Shown one piece after another: positions 32,981 through 45,415 of a DNA stretch of 64,000 nucleotides (positions within the stretch are counted from its first letter, which is position 1; each line of letters begins with the position of its first letter). Source of the stretch: Trichopria drosophilae. Taxonomy: Eukaryota; Arthropoda; Insecta; Hymenoptera; Diapriidae. Location: positions 6,324,001 through 6,388,000 of the forward strand of contig CM059584.1 of NCBI GenBank assembly GCA_030407085.1, written 5' to 3'. The translations under genes and the position numbers were made by a program. Under the pieces are notes generated by a model, which did no database searches, had not been told where the DNA came from, and saw nothing but the letters and a program-made list of their open reading frames with translations.

Positions 32981-34860
32981 CTTTAATTTAGAGGGTGCAG
33001 TGACGTTGTAAAGCTAGAGCCACACCATAAAAACAAAATGTCCCAAACTATTTCATTTCAGGAAAATAAGACGAATATAAAAATGAAAAAAGATATTGGC
33101 TATTCTTAGAAACACCAAACAGATGTATACGAGTTCCCAACTTATTTGCTCCCACTTATTGTAAAGCATTACACGTAAAAGTGTCCACTATTTTCTAACA
33201 AGTGTAGTAGTAAAGTCCTAAACCAACTTTTTAATTTTTGTTCAATGATCAACATGTTTCCAAAACCGTGCTTCAAGAATTTGGTTTTGTCAACGGCAGA
33301 CCATTAGGCAACATCTGAGTTGTTTACTATAATTACGCAAAATTTAATTTATTGTTATTACGCTATGAATAAATAACAAATGACTCATGGAAGTTTCCTT
33401 ATAATGAACAAAAATGAAAATCGCAGTCTAATATTTTTAAAATTTATTCCAACATTAACCCCGAAGTCAGAAACTTGTTTGCATAACTCAGAGTTAGTCG
33501 CATTGTTTTGTTGGAAAAAATTTTCAATTCACGATGACTTTCCTATTATCGGTCGAAAGCACTTGCTTTAAATCTCTGAAATACTTGGCCTTCTTTTTAT
33601 CAAATAGACAGAAAATATTAAATTGCAATTTTCATCTATCATTTTGTTAATATGTGTTATTGAGATTACAATGCAATAAATATTTAAAAAAATAATAGTG
33701 GACATTCCAAAATTTATTTTCTCTATAAATACGTTTCGATGTTCTATTACTATAAATTCAAAAAGATAACACGCAAAGGTGTAATTTTTTTAACTGGTTT
33801 TGTTAGTCTGAATTTGGTAACTGCATCTAAACGATTATTTATAAGAACCAGAGTAAGAACCAGTTAGTTTCACTAAATAGTAACCAAAGTATTTAGTTCC
33901 TCAATTACTGGTTGCACCAACCAAACCGTTTTTTAGCAATGGAAGTAAATCCGTTACCATTTGTTAAAAACGACTGCGTAAATTTATACGAAATCATTTC
34001 GAGGAAGTGAAGTAAAGAAAATGGAATTCAACTTAAGTTTGTATCAAATGTTTCATCATTCTCAATTGAAATTACACATACGTAAAATATTAATATAGGA
34101 AGTTATGGACGTTCCGCAGCTAGAAAGATATAGTCTTAATAAGAGTATGGGTTTCTTACTCCGCTCTCTTATATGCGCAGAAGTGCGAAATTGAAACTAC
34201 TGCGTTGGTTTTTAATAAGTATTGTTATTGTAACTTTTGTTTTCGGATGTAATCTCATCGATTTACACCGTTTTAGAAAAAAAACAAAATTTTCGAGGAA
34301 GACCCAGGTAAAATACTGTTCAGTCGCAAATTTTACACAATGATGATTCTAAAATTAATTTGGTAAGCCATCTCGAAATTTCAACACAACATTCCTAATA
34401 CTATTCCGAAACACATGTTAGTTTTTTATAGGATTCTGTAGATTATTTGTATCACAAATCTAAAAAATTACCTGCGTTTTCCTATACCGCCCACATAAAT
34501 CTTGCAACTTTAACATTAAATTTTTCAAAATTTAACGCACATTGCTGTACTGAAATTTTAATTAGTATTAAAGCATCTGGGAAGAAACGTTTTAGGAAAG
34601 AAAAGTTTTTCTCCTGGAACATCCTGAAGCGATGAATCAAATTTTTCATATTTAGACATTTGGAATAAATTACACAATAAATCATTTATAATATCCATTT
34701 TTTATTATTCAACATATTTTTGCATTTATCCTAAATCGACTGTTTGAAAGAACATTGTGGTTTACATATTGAGTAAATAAAAAGATTACCGTAAACTTTC
34801 TTCCATTGTATGAATATTATGATGCTTTAGATATCAGACATTTGACTATTGTTTTCATCA
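32981..34860. other. AT-rich gene-free interval
   Basis: No supported coding frame. A loose cluster of TAACTGGTT / AACCAGTTA words at 33797-33925 may be a decayed small palindromic element. Frames at 33380-33571 and 34447-34635 have no recognisable content. Confidence 0.35.
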
Positions 34861-34869
34861 TCGCTGTTG

Positions 34870-35760
34870 TAATATTACGGTTAGATTGGAAACAATTACA
34901 CACGACAGGCACATATGAAATAAGTGCGAAAATTCCATAAAATCTCCCATGAAGTGAGCGATAACAATCAGGTCGTAAGAAAATCCGATACCTACGTTAG
35001 AAATATAGTCGCGACTAGTCTCCTAAAATTGGATGGCGCTACACCCGTGGCAGAAATGCATATCGAACGGACAGTCGGACGATTAATAAAATGCCCTAGG
35101 GCTTTGTAGATGCTTTTGTGGATAACCGCACCACGAGTTGCGAGGTACATATATAGAGGCGTGTCACAGGTGAAATAGAAATTTATCGGTACTCGGGATA
35201 GGCTACCTTGCTGGATCACCTATATCTTTATTCGAGAGCATTTATTTATTGTACGCGCCCGTACTTTGTTAATCCACATTTCGATCTGATACAGATGTAA
35301 TTTGACTTTTCTCACGTTAATTACCATCCAGCCATATTGCCAGGGACGCCCGGTGCACCTCGATGCGTCGCCGGGGCTTTACCACCAACCGCGCATACGG
35401 AAATTTCGCTTTCACGCCCGATTATTATATAAACAGTGTGCATATGCGCTTATAAATTAATGCATAAATTACGCATTTTTCCCGGGAAACGCCACAATAT
35501 CTGGGTATTATAATTTATCGACCTGCGGGATTACATTTAAAACGTTAGCGGTGAATGATTAGGCCATTAGTTACCGAATAAATGGGAATACGCTATCGCG
35601 TAAAGTTCTTCGGTTTATGGAAGTCATTGAAAACTAGGAAATATTTATTCCCAGTGATAATTTAATTTGTTAATACTGTTCCATTACCGTTTAGTGATCT
35701 TTACGAGTCGATAAAATCGATAGCGTTGCCTACTTAGTGGCGAATGCTCTCGTTTTTCAA
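34870..35760. other. GC-richer island without a supported gene
   Basis: CpG-rich text (for example around 35340-35400 and 35480-35560) without inverted repeats. Overlapping short frames on both strands (34924-35219) match nothing. A likely candidate for conserved non-coding DNA. Confidence 0.35.
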
Positions 35761-36071
35761 ACTTCCGAACCAGACCTCGAATAATTTATAAAGTATAGAA
35801 ATGACAGTTGGTAAGCAGTAAGTAATCTAATTCGATAGAAACTACTGGCTTTTGCTGTAATGAGCAGACATCGATTCGGGCAGTCTGAGTATTGATCAGT
35901 CCCTGATGCAAAAGTGCTGAGGTGCGCCTTATCCAGTTCGTTTGATTAGTTCCCAGTCAAGACTTAATCAAATTTCAATGAGGCATGACTTATCAGGAAT
36001 TCAGTGATATTTGATCACTACATGGTATTCAGTCAGTGGCCACTTATTATTTACTTTTGATATCGTCACAA

Positions 36072-36447
36072 CACAGAAAAAATAAGTTTTAAAATTGTTA
36101 CATCTTAAATTCATCATTAGGTGAGGCTTAATTTCAGCCAAAAACTGCGTTAATTTTCTTAAATTCAGTCAATATTTATATAAAGTCTTACTTTCAGACA
36201 ATAAAACTGACTTTCAGCCGACATTTTAGTTTGAAATAAGATTCGTCTAACTTAGATGCCATAAGCTCGATAAATCTTATTTTAAGTCAAAATATCGTCT
36301 AAAAGTCAGTTTTGCTCACTGAAAGTAAGACATTGTGCCAAAACACTGACTGAATTTAAGAAAATTCTCGCAATTTCGGGCTTACATTAAGCCTCACCTG
36401 ATGATGAATTTAAGATGTAACAATTTTAAGACTTATTTTTTTCTGTG
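36072..36447. mobile_element. MITE copy 1 (CAC-G-AAAA ends)
   Basis: The left end CACAGAAAAAATAAGTTTTA and the inverted right end CACAGAAAAAAATAAGTCTT delimit 376 bp. Subterminal ATTGTTACATCTTAAATTCA occurs at both sides in inverse orientation. Inner words AATTTTCTTAAATTCAGTCA and GTCTTACTTTCAG recur in copies 2 and 3, showing a shared family. No coding content. Confidence 0.7.
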
Positions 36448-36871
36448 AACTTTATCATTTTAGTAGAACTTTTAACAAATTATTAGTGTTTAGATGCTCT
36501 ATTTAATCGACGTTTCAGCTTTCATATAGATGTCTGACCAATAACCAATGATTTCTTTTCAGACTATAATTTCTCCCAACCGGAGTTAGATTCCTCCACT
36601 CGTGCATTAAAAAAAATAAGTTAAGACCAATAGTTAGCAAATTTTAAGGCGTAACAAAAAGAAGACTTGTTCTAATGAAGCGTAGACTTCTTCAAATAAT
36701 TAATGTATTCCAGATAATATGTTTAACACAAACATACTTGATATTTTGAAAATCATAAATCGATTCACTGTATCACTGAATGTGTTTAAAAAAACTCCCC
36801 ACTCATAGAAAAAAAGTTAACCTTCGTACTAGTAAAGTGGATAATTCGAAACGGGAACTGATCGTAATTTC

Positions 36872-37252
36872 TACATTAAAAAAACGTCTTAAAATCGTTG
36901 CATCACAAATTAAGCACCGTAAAAGGCTTAATTTCAGTCTAAAATGCAGCTAATTTTCTTAAATTCAGTCAATATTTTGCGCGTAAAGTCTTACTTTCAG
37001 ACAGCAAAATTTAATTTTAGTCGAGATTTAGGCTTATAGAAAAATCTGTGGAGCTTGTCACACCTAAGTTAGAGAATTCTTATTTCAAACCTGAATATTG
37101 ACTAAAAGTAAATTTCCAAAACAAAAAAACAAGGTTTTGAGCGCAAATATTGACTTAATTTAAGAAAATTAGCATAATTTTAGACTGAAATTAAGACTAT
37201 TACGGTGCTGAATTGAATGTGTAACAATTTTAAGACTTTTTTTTACTGTGTA
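36872..37252. mobile_element. MITE copy 2 of the 376-381 bp family
   Basis: The right end reads TTTTAAGACTTTTTTTTACT then GTG-TA. The left end is slightly decayed (TACATTAAAAAAACGTCTTA). The interior is close to copy 3 (AAATTAAGCACCGTAAAAGG, AATTTTCTTAAATTCAGTCA), and more distant from copy 1. Confidence 0.7.
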
Positions 37253-37269
37253 TAATATTGTCATACGAG

Positions 37270-37600
37270 ACATAACTTTATATAAAATTATTCGTAAAAC
37301 TTTTCGAGTGCTTGGATGTTATATAAAATCTGCACAGAACCATCGTCAGAATGTTACTGAATCTGTTTAGTCTTGGAAGGTCGTTATTGTTCATGTTTGT
37401 TACAGACAGAATCGATGTTTTAATGACTGTGGTATTCGTCGTAGGTTTTTTTCCAAAGGTGATTTGCCTACACCATTGCACACCTGAATGGGGGTACCTC
37501 TTAAAGTGAAGGTGTCTTGTTAGGTAATTTATGTAAAGGCCCTTCAAAATGATGACGATCTCGATAAAACTTTTTGGAGTTTGAATATTATAATATGGTG
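37270..37600 (-). repeat. Copy A of a dispersed repeat with conserved reading frame
   Basis: On the minus strand this aligns with 40560-40850 on the plus strand. The frame reads RHLHFKRYPHSGVQWCRQIT, then KTSILSV. The other copy reads SHLYFKRYLHLGVQWRRETH, then KTSIISV, in the same frame without gaps for about 45 codons. The two copies are thus inverted, about 3 kb apart. They may be exons of a duplicated gene or pieces of a transposon; I cannot name a family. Confidence 0.4.
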
Positions 37601-37839
37601 ATTTGGTTCATTTAAATGCAGGAGAAATAAAACAGTATCAATTGTCGACTGATCAAATTGGGAGTTTCATTTTCAAGCCGTTCCACGAGTCGTTGACAAT
37701 GTTGTTATCTTTTTATTGTGCGTTTGTCTCAAACCAGATTGTAATTGCCATTTAATTTGCGTTTTTCCTGCGGCTTCAAGAGAAATTGATCTAGAAAACT
37801 TAAAACAATCATCATGATCGTCTCATTTTAAGCTGTTAA

Positions 37840-38341
37840 CCCTTTGAAGCATGTAACATTTATGCTACATCTTTTTGTAATTCATTATTTACATACTTAA
37901 GGTAATTATTAATCAATTTTGCTGAAATTTTTGGCTTCATTACTTCACATGTTAGGTAACGTAAATAAACCAATATTTTTAATTAATGATCATGTTATAT
38001 TGTTTAACAAAATCGAACAAAATATAAAAATAGTGCATTTTTTAAGGAAAATATATGCGGAGAAGAAAACGTCACTCAAATATAACGAGTCTGGGTACTT
38101 GGGGATTTTCGCGGTCGCTGATTATGAATCTGACTTCAGATTTTCAAAATTTAAAATGGAGGATCCAATATGGCCGACCGAAATGTAAAAACAAGTCAGA
38201 TTCACCTATGATTTCAGTCGACCATATTGGATCCGCCATTTTGAATTTTGAAAATCTGCGGCCAGATGCGTAATCAGTGACCCCGAAAACTCCAGAGTAT
38301 CAACTATTTTCAGTGTAAAGAAATATGCATGCTTCAAAGGG
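37840..38341. mobile_element. Complete 502-bp TTAA-flanked piggyBac-like MITE
   Basis: TTAA at 37836-37839 and 38342-38345. The terminal inverted repeat is CCCTTTGAAGCATG. A small dyad GTAACATTTATGCTAC follows the left end, as in the 944-bp copy. One reverse monomer (about 38100-38170) faces one forward monomer (38220-38290), both with GGATCC next to the CCATTTTGAAT core. No transposase. Confidence 0.85.
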
Positions 38342-38399
38342 TTAATAAAGACTCTTCGGGGTGTTTTTTTGCTGTTTGGAATGATATTTCAAATAAGGT

Positions 38400-39240
38400 T
38401 TTAGCGTATTATAAGAAGTATTCTTGCTCGAGATTTGGGACGTATCAATTCTTTGGAAATTGAATCATTCCGAAATGGGTGCGCAATGAAATATATGTAT
38501 ATTACAAAGCGGTTCGAATGGGATCTTTTCGAACCGTCCAAGGAGGCATTCATCTCCCGACATGGAAGACGAGCGTTCGCTTCGCTACTTCGAAAATGCA
38601 ATTACTCGCGCGGCTAATTGCAAGGTGCATGATGAATCGCAAGACAGCCCGTTTCAAAATTATAACTCCGTATATAACGCTCTGGAGATATCCCGCTCCC
38701 AGAGAGGGGCTCGCACCCGCCGTCTCCGATGTATAACTCGATCGCTTTGTAAACGCACCGGGCACTTTCGGCGCCCTTTGTGTCTCGCTCAGAAACCGGA
38801 TTAACACTCGGCCGAGTCACGTGCTCGCCCCATGCCGACTACAATCTCAGAAGTCCCATGGAGAACGTACATATATGGGTACTTAGGCGGTTATCCGCGA
38901 GAACGAATCGCCGTCCTCTATATGAGAGGCGCGAAACTGGCATCTCGCTTATTGGGACACAAAACGCTTTAATTGGACGATTCTGTCGGGTTATGATAAA
39001 TCGCCCCACGGATTTCGTATTTATCGACGAGCGCGATAAGATTCCACCTTTGATTTCTATTCGAGCGAAACCCTCGCCGATTTATCTAACGACGGCCGGT
39101 CATTTATTCCGATGTGCGATTATTAAATTTGTCCAAGAACAAAAGGTCGAACGGTCGAAGGTTACAATTTTTCCGGTAATTCCATCAGCTTCTTCTGATG
39201 AGGTTTTCAAGAATTTCTAGTGATGATCACCAATCGCACA
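38400..39240. other. GC-richer island with overlapping non-coding-looking frames
   Basis: This island is CpG-rich and has frames on both strands, including a 146-codon one at 38780-39220 that opens with GTG and has no recognisable domain. Mutually overlapping frames on opposite strands are expected from low stop-codon density in GC-richer DNA. It is likely regulatory or conserved non-coding DNA. Confidence 0.35.
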
Positions 39241-39309
39241 TTACGATACAAGTGCGGGAAGTAGGCGATTTTCGCACGAATGTGTCCTATACAATTTTTT
39301 GCATGACTC

Positions 39310-40148
39310 AGAGAAAGAGCATCTGTAAAATATGCCCCTTGTTCGTACCTCGAATGTTGGAACTTTTTTATGCCAATTGGTTACATATGATGACCCAATA
39401 ATCCCGCAAAATTTAAAGTGAGTATATGCCCCGTTTCGGAAATATGAGGGGTCAAAGTTGACCATGTCCAATAAAAAATGTCCATCAATTTCACATTTAT
39501 GGCTGCTGCTTACAAATCTGCAGTTATATTTTAGACAAAAAATTTATTTTAAATTTACATTAAATGTTTTAAAAGTCATCCATTATATTGGACTTGCCAT
39601 TTTGAATGTTGAAAAACTAACATCCGATTCGTAATCAGCAACCCGGAAAACCCCGATCAACATTTTTTGGGCTCATTGGATCGATTTTCAGAAAAGTCAT
39701 CCGCTATATTGTATCCGCTATTTCGAATGTTGAAAAACTAACAGCCGATTCGTAATCAACAACCCGGACAACCCCAGAGTAACGTATTTCAAGCGAATTG
39801 CATTTGATTTTTTTAAAAGTCGTCCGCCATTTTGGATCTGCCATTTTTAATTTTTAAAATCTGACTTCAGATTCGTAATCAGCAGTCAAAAATCTGTTAA
39901 GAACCATATTGTATAATTTTTTTTTTAATATTATTATTCGAGTATAAATGTGAAATTGATGTACATTTTTTATTGGACATGGTCAACTTTGACCCCTCAT
40001 TTTTCCGAAACGGGGGATATGCTCACTTTGAAATTTTGGCGGAATTATTGGGTCATCATATGTAACCAATTGGCATAAAGAAAGTTTCAATATTCGATAT
40101 ACGAAAAAGGGGACTTTTTTGCATGGGGCTTACAGATGCTCTTTTTCG
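39310..40148. mobile_element. Foldback element with about 200-bp arms enclosing CCATTTTGAAT monomers
   Basis: Arms 39310-39500 and 39943-40148 are inverted copies. Shared words are AGAGCATCTGTAA, CCAATTGGTTACATATGATG, GACCCAATAAT, GAGGGGTCAAAGTTGACCAT and GTCCAATAAAAAATG. The spacer holds three forward monomers (about 39590-39890). Just outside the right arm is the dyad GCACACTGATTTCAGTGTGC (40148-40167). No target duplication was identified. No coding content. Confidence 0.65.
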
Positions 40149-40559
40149 CACACTGATTTCAGTGTGCAAAGTGCAGTGCGTAAATCAGACACTTCGCGCC
40201 CTAAAAGCAGTGGGAAATATTGCATTTTTCTCTTGGAGTCGAAAAAGTAAAAAACGAAACACATGCAAAGTAGTTGACTGCACTTATGTCACTCGCAAAC
40301 ATTATCCTATTTCGCGAACTTGTAATTTACTATATTAATGTCCTGGGCCCAAATAATGCACTTTAGCGAGTGTGAAATAAATAATATGATTGGTCCACAA
40401 CAAAAAAATACTAATTTATTCCGATCACGCGGTAACAAACCGGTGACATTCCGATAAATACTGAAAAATCGATGATAGCTTTTCTCAATTCTACTTAGTT
40501 CGGCTTAAAACTTTTTCCGTTTAAATGTACTGAATCAACATCGTATAAATCTTTATTAT

Positions 40560-40850
40560 AATATTCCCATTACAAATTATTAATCAAGATCGTCACCGTT
40601 TTGAAGAGCTTTTACACAAAATTACCTAAGAAGTCATCTTTATTTTAAGAGATACCTCCATTTGGGTGTGCAATGGCGTAGAGAAACCCACTTTTATGTG
40701 GAAAACCCCACGCTAGTTACCGATGTTGATAAAACATCGATTATATCCGTAACAACGCCATTTATACGGAATATACTATTACCAGACATTCTAACTGACA
40801 GGTTTCTAATAATTCCAATATTTTTTTTACAGTCAAGTGTTACATGAATT
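40560..40850 (+). repeat. Copy B of the dispersed repeat at 37270-37600
   Basis: The alignment begins around AGATCGTCACCGTTTTGAAG (40588) and passes AATTACCTAAGAAGTC and GGGTGTGCAATGGCGTAGAG. The translated frame is described with copy A. The frame opens before 40600 without an ATG and runs to a stop at 40847. The donor or acceptor status of its edges is unclear. Confidence 0.4.
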
Positions 40851-40869
40851 TCTGGTAATGTAAACAACA

Positions 40870-42218
40870 AAATTCCATAAAGTTTTCTTCATGATCACAG
40901 AACGGATTTATATCATATAATTTGGTATTGATATTAAATTAAACATTTTTATTATTTTTCTTTCAGATTTTCAGAGAAAAATTTGTTTGCATTGACAAAC
41001 GTCCTATGGTACTAAATTGTATGCTAAACTGTACTCTGTGGCTGGGCTCTTGGTCCTTATGACCAAATAAAATTTAACCTGAATGTATAATACCAGAAAA
41101 AAAGCACACATAATTCTGATCAATATTTGTTGGTTACATTAATCAAACAGGCCTGATTAAAATAAGTAGAACTGTCTTAAGCAAACGCTTCTGGAACTTT
41201 TTACCAGAATTTTCTTTTGAGTGTGGAATAACTATTATAATTTTACTTACTTCTTAAGCGTCAATATTGAATGTTCACCTATTTGAGGATGAAGAATGAG
41301 CTAACGCACAAAATAAGTGAAATTTACTGTAGTCCACAACTGACCTAGTATGTAAAAAGGGTCAAATCGCCTCCTTTGAACTTTCCATTAGAGCAAGAGA
41401 TTTCTTGACTCAAGTCTTGTTTGCGTAAAATAGGAAAAATAGAGTGGATAGGCTAAGCGGAGAACAAAAATAAAAGTAAATTGACAGTCGATATTGGCCA
41501 ATCCAAGGAATTTATGATTAGATCGTAGTTCACCAGGTTACGCCATCACTGAAAATAAAATGAAATTATTAAAATTTACGTTACATTTTACAAAAATGTC
41601 TTTTTTAAATATACAGTTGCTTTTGACATGCACAATTTTCATCCTCCCTGCAGCCTGAAGTACTTAATGTATGATCAGTTAATAACTTCATTTTAAACTG
41701 AAAAAATAGTTTGACGACTCGTGGAACACATGTAAAAAATAACATCTATCAATAATGGAGCTGTTATTACATATTAGAGAGAAAAAATAATTAATGGAAC
41801 CATAGAAAAAGATAAAAATGGTTGCAATATATACTAATAGTACACTGTGAAATTAAATAAGTTATTATTAAATTTCAAAACAAACATAATTTTTTTTTTT
41901 TCAGAAATGTTTCCTAGGACAAAAAAGAAGATTTGTGTCAGAATCAAAATCATACATCTGACTCAGATTATCTTCTTATTTATCCTGAAAGTAAACAGTC
42001 CCGAAAGGAAATGTTGGTAATTTTGAGTCTTGCTTATAACTTATTTAAGCTCACTGTGACTAGAATTAACAACGTGCCGGGTTACCGTTGACAGTATGTT
42101 ACTTTATGATTCAGAATATTGGAAAATATACTGTATTACTGTATTCATACTATAGAAAGAGGTTACTTTCAATTATTCAATATTACTCCATCTATTTATT
42201 ACAGCGGAATATTTAATG
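40870..42218. other. AT-rich gene-free interval
   Basis: No supported frame or repeat of more than a few words. Confidence 0.35.
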
Positions 42219-42220
42219 TA

Positions 42221-42598
42221 CACCGTAAAAAGAGAGTCTTAAAATCGTTACATCTCAAATTAAGCACTGTAAAAGGCTTAATTTCAGTCTAAAATTGATC
42301 TAATTTTCTTAAATTAAGTCAATATTTGCGCTTAAAGTCTTACTTTCAGACAGCAAAGTTCAACTTTAGTCGAGATTTAGGCTTAAAGAAACATTTTTTG
42401 AGTTTGTCACACTTAGTTAGAGAATACTTATTTCAAACCTGAATATTGACTAAAAGTAAGTTTGAAAAACTAAAAAACAAGGTTTTGAGCGCAAATATTG
42501 ACTTAATTTAAGAAAATTGGGACAATTTTAGGCCGAAATTAAGCCTTTTACGGTGCTGAATTGAATATGTAACAATTTTAAGACTTTCTTTTACTGTG
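42221..42598. mobile_element. MITE copy 3, with intact TA flanks
   Basis: TA at 42219-42220 and 42599-42600. Ends are CACCGTAAAAAGAGAGTCTT and inverted CACAGTAAAAGAAAGTCTTA, length 378 bp. Internal arms share AAAATTGTTACAT, GTAAAAGGCTTAATTTC and AATTTTCTTAAATTAAGTCA. This is the cleanest reference copy of the family. The TA duplication suggests a Tc1/mariner-type source. Confidence 0.8.
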
Positions 42599-42600
42599 TA

Positions 42601-43190
42601 ACTATTTCATTGTAAATTGTTTATTTAACGATCGGGAGACAGTAAACGAAACAATGTCAACGATAGTTTTTTTATTGAAATATTTATTTTAACTACTTTT
42701 TTAAATCGTGTGTATTATTTTTGTAAAATGATTCCAAGTTTTTTTTTCTGTCTGTGTAAGAACCCATTATGTTTTAAGGTTTATTTTTTTCAAATATATT
42801 TGAAATATATATGACAAATTCCACAATTACTTGCATGAAAATCGTATAAATGTAGGTTAAATCGATTTGTATTATTTTGTTACTGAATGAAGTATAATAT
42901 TAGCAAATTCTGGTGAATGCGTAAGTAAAGATCATCACAGAAAAAAACGGAACACACTAAAATTACAGATTTTTTACAGGTACTCACTAGACTTATTCAG
43001 TTCGGTCTGTTAAAAAATAGCTTTTATCCGAATGATTTGAACTCAATATATTGTCATTTTTGAGATTAATTTTTGTTAGCGGGTGCCTGCTTTAGAACAT
43101 GGGTTATAAAATTAAGAATTTTGGCACCAGATTTTTTAGAAAAAGTAACATAGATCATCGGTGTGCCGAGTTTCACTCCAATTGAACTGT
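42601..43190. other. AT-rich interval
   Basis: No gene or repeat recognised. An AT-rich ORF desert. Confidence 0.35.
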
Positions 43191-43194
43191 TTTT

Positions 43195-43904
43195 TTTCCA
43201 TTTCTATCGCCCATTTTGGATCCGTCATTTTGAATTTTACAATTTGGAGCTTATAATCAAAATCGGGCATTTCCTCAACCTTCTAGTACCGAATTTCATA
43301 AAAATTTAGGCACTTTTCGGAATTCGAACAGTCATGTTCGATCAGCCATTTTGAATTTGGGAAAGTGACAACAGATTCGTCATTAGCGACCCATAAAAAC
43401 CGTATATACAAATTTTTGCTGATATCGAAAAATATTGATTATTTTCGTCCTCGATATTCGATCCGCCTTATTAAATTTGGGAAATTTGATAAGAGATTCG
43501 TAATCAGCGCCAAAAATACCACAATATAACAAAATTTATGGACATTTCATCAAAATACATTGTTGTACTTGCCAGAATTTGAAGTAGCCTCAATTTTTCG
43601 GCTTCGTCATATTGGACGTCGACATCTTGAATTTCAAAATGGTCACCCACCCATTTTGAAATCAGGGCCCATAAACGCAAAATTGTTAGTATCTAGACCA
43701 TTTATGATCCGATTTCGGTGCAAAAATAGAAACTTGAAGAACACTTTTTAATAAAAAAATCGTAATTTTTTTGTTAAATAAACAAATATAACTTCTTTTT
43801 TCACGTTAGGAACGATTATTCCGAAATTTTTTGAGGATAGATTGGATACAAATAAGAGCCGCTGAAAATGATTAAGAAAATGCGGTCGTTTTGACGTTAA
43901 TAGG
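43195..43904 (+). mobile_element. Decayed TTAA-family element with at least four monomers
   Basis: Monomers with CCATTTTG(G/A)ATCCG or CATTTTGAATTTGGGAAA cores are seen near 43210, 43350, 43470 and 43600, spaced about 130 bp. The right end TTGACGTTAATAGG is followed by TTAA (43905-43908), the GACGTTAATGGG-type terminus. The left end was not identified. The element carries the same monomers as the CCCTTTG family but a different terminus. Confidence 0.5.
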
Positions 43905-43908
43905 TTAA

Positions 43909-45000
43909 GGTGCCATCAAACAAAAATGTCAATTTTTTGAAAGTCGAATATTTTAAGTTCCGTGGAATTCCTCAGATTTGACCGGACGTTGAACATCAAC
44001 TAAGGAAGCCTCAAAAACACCTTACCTATATCCGAATTATAAAATGTATTTCTAAGATATCTGGTAAAGGATTGTTGTTACAGAAACAATTTTTTTTTAC
44101 TTTAATTAGTTTACATTAGACTATAAAATAAGTAGGATGGAAATCTATTCTAGTACCTTAATGATTATGAACTCTTTTATTTGTTATTGTTTCATCTCTG
44201 ATAGAAAAGTGAAAAGTTGGTTTCGACATGAGTCGTAATGATGTTTCGATTTTAGTCAAATCTAACATCTAAGGCAACAGAAAATTCATAAATTTTGAAC
44301 ATGCCATTTAATAGATTAAATATATTCGCCAGTGCGGTGTAGTTACTTAGCGATTTCAAACATGTATTCCAATTATTCTTCAAATTTTTTCAGTACTGGC
44401 CGCAGGGTGTTTCAAAGCATCGAGATTTTGAGTGAGATGTTTGTTCTCTGATGTACTCCTTGAGTAATTATTTGCTATTGTCTAGTATTTGTTAGTATCG
44501 AGTACGTGAGTCGTAGTCATTCAACTAGATTAGTTAGTGATAGTTCACGACCAATCACATCTCTTTTCTCTTTTGCACTTTAGCATAAAATTTGTTAATA
44601 AGTAATCAAAGAATACCAATTTTAATATCTTAAAGAACATTACCACTTTTCATATTTTCTAATCCTCTTGCATAGGCTTTGATAAATATAATCGTAAGAA
44701 CTAAAATTTGGATAGATAAATCCGGATTAAATGTTTATTTTATTTAAAGTACCAAGAATCTCAGATGAATAATCTCCTGATTAATCTACCATCACAATAG
44801 CTAGTGTGTAATCCAGATTTCTTTCATATTAATCGATGAAATCAATTTTTCGAAATAACGAAGGTAATGTGATTTAAATTACAACATGTTAGAAGGATGT
44901 CCATGAAACGTTGTTATTGCATCGTCGAGAGACGTTACCGAGATGAGTGGTTAGTTGGATTAACTTTTACGCCGACGAAATATTAGCGTTTGAAGATTAA
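43909..45000. other. AT-rich gene-free interval
   Basis: No supported coding frame. Some less AT-rich text at 44380-44560 without structure. Confidence 0.35.
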
Positions 45001-45049
45001 TGTAAAAATAATGACTAGCAATTGAAAATACAGCTGTTGTTTCGTCTGG

Positions 45050-45415
45050 AACGCCCTCAAATCAGTAAAGGACAAAATGATAGTTGCTTGTGCCGTAATA
45101 ACATCCATCACTCTCGGACTCGAGCTGGATACTCCAGTGAAATCAGCAACACGTTTTGCACATCCCGACTAGAAATTGCAAACCTGGCTCTGACTGGAAT
45201 CAATTCGGGTTACCCTGGTTGTATCCAGGATCCAGATTTGAGATACTGACCGGGCTATGATCGGATCCCGACCAGGTTACCCTCGTTGTATTCAGAATTC
45301 GAAGGGATCGGACTAGCCCGGCTGGATTCCAGCCAGAACCCGAATCGAGTTTTTAATTAGGTTAACCAGACCGTATCCCGGCTCGGGCCTTGTTTGGGGT
45401 CAAGTCGGGCCATTT
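45050..45415. repeat. GC-rich repeat with internal duplication and dyads
   Basis: GGTTACCCTGGTTGTATCCA (45208-45227) is echoed by GGTTACCCTCGTTGTATTCA (45276-45295). A dyad GGCTGGATTCCAGCC occurs at about 45319-45333, and CCCGGCTCGGGCC-like words recur. G+C is far above background. It looks like a distinct MITE family or satellite fragment rather than coding DNA; ends were not determined. Confidence 0.45.

Noticed and set aside
38780..39220. 146-codon frame in a GC-richer island
   Set aside because: Opens with GTG, has antisense frames over its neighbouring sequence, no domain and no splice context; low stop density explains it.
41700..41730. CGACTCGTGGAAC as inverse of text at 37680 and thus a larger inverted duplication with copies A/B
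   Set aside because: The 13-base match is not collinear with the copy A/B alignment and no flanking similarity extends it.
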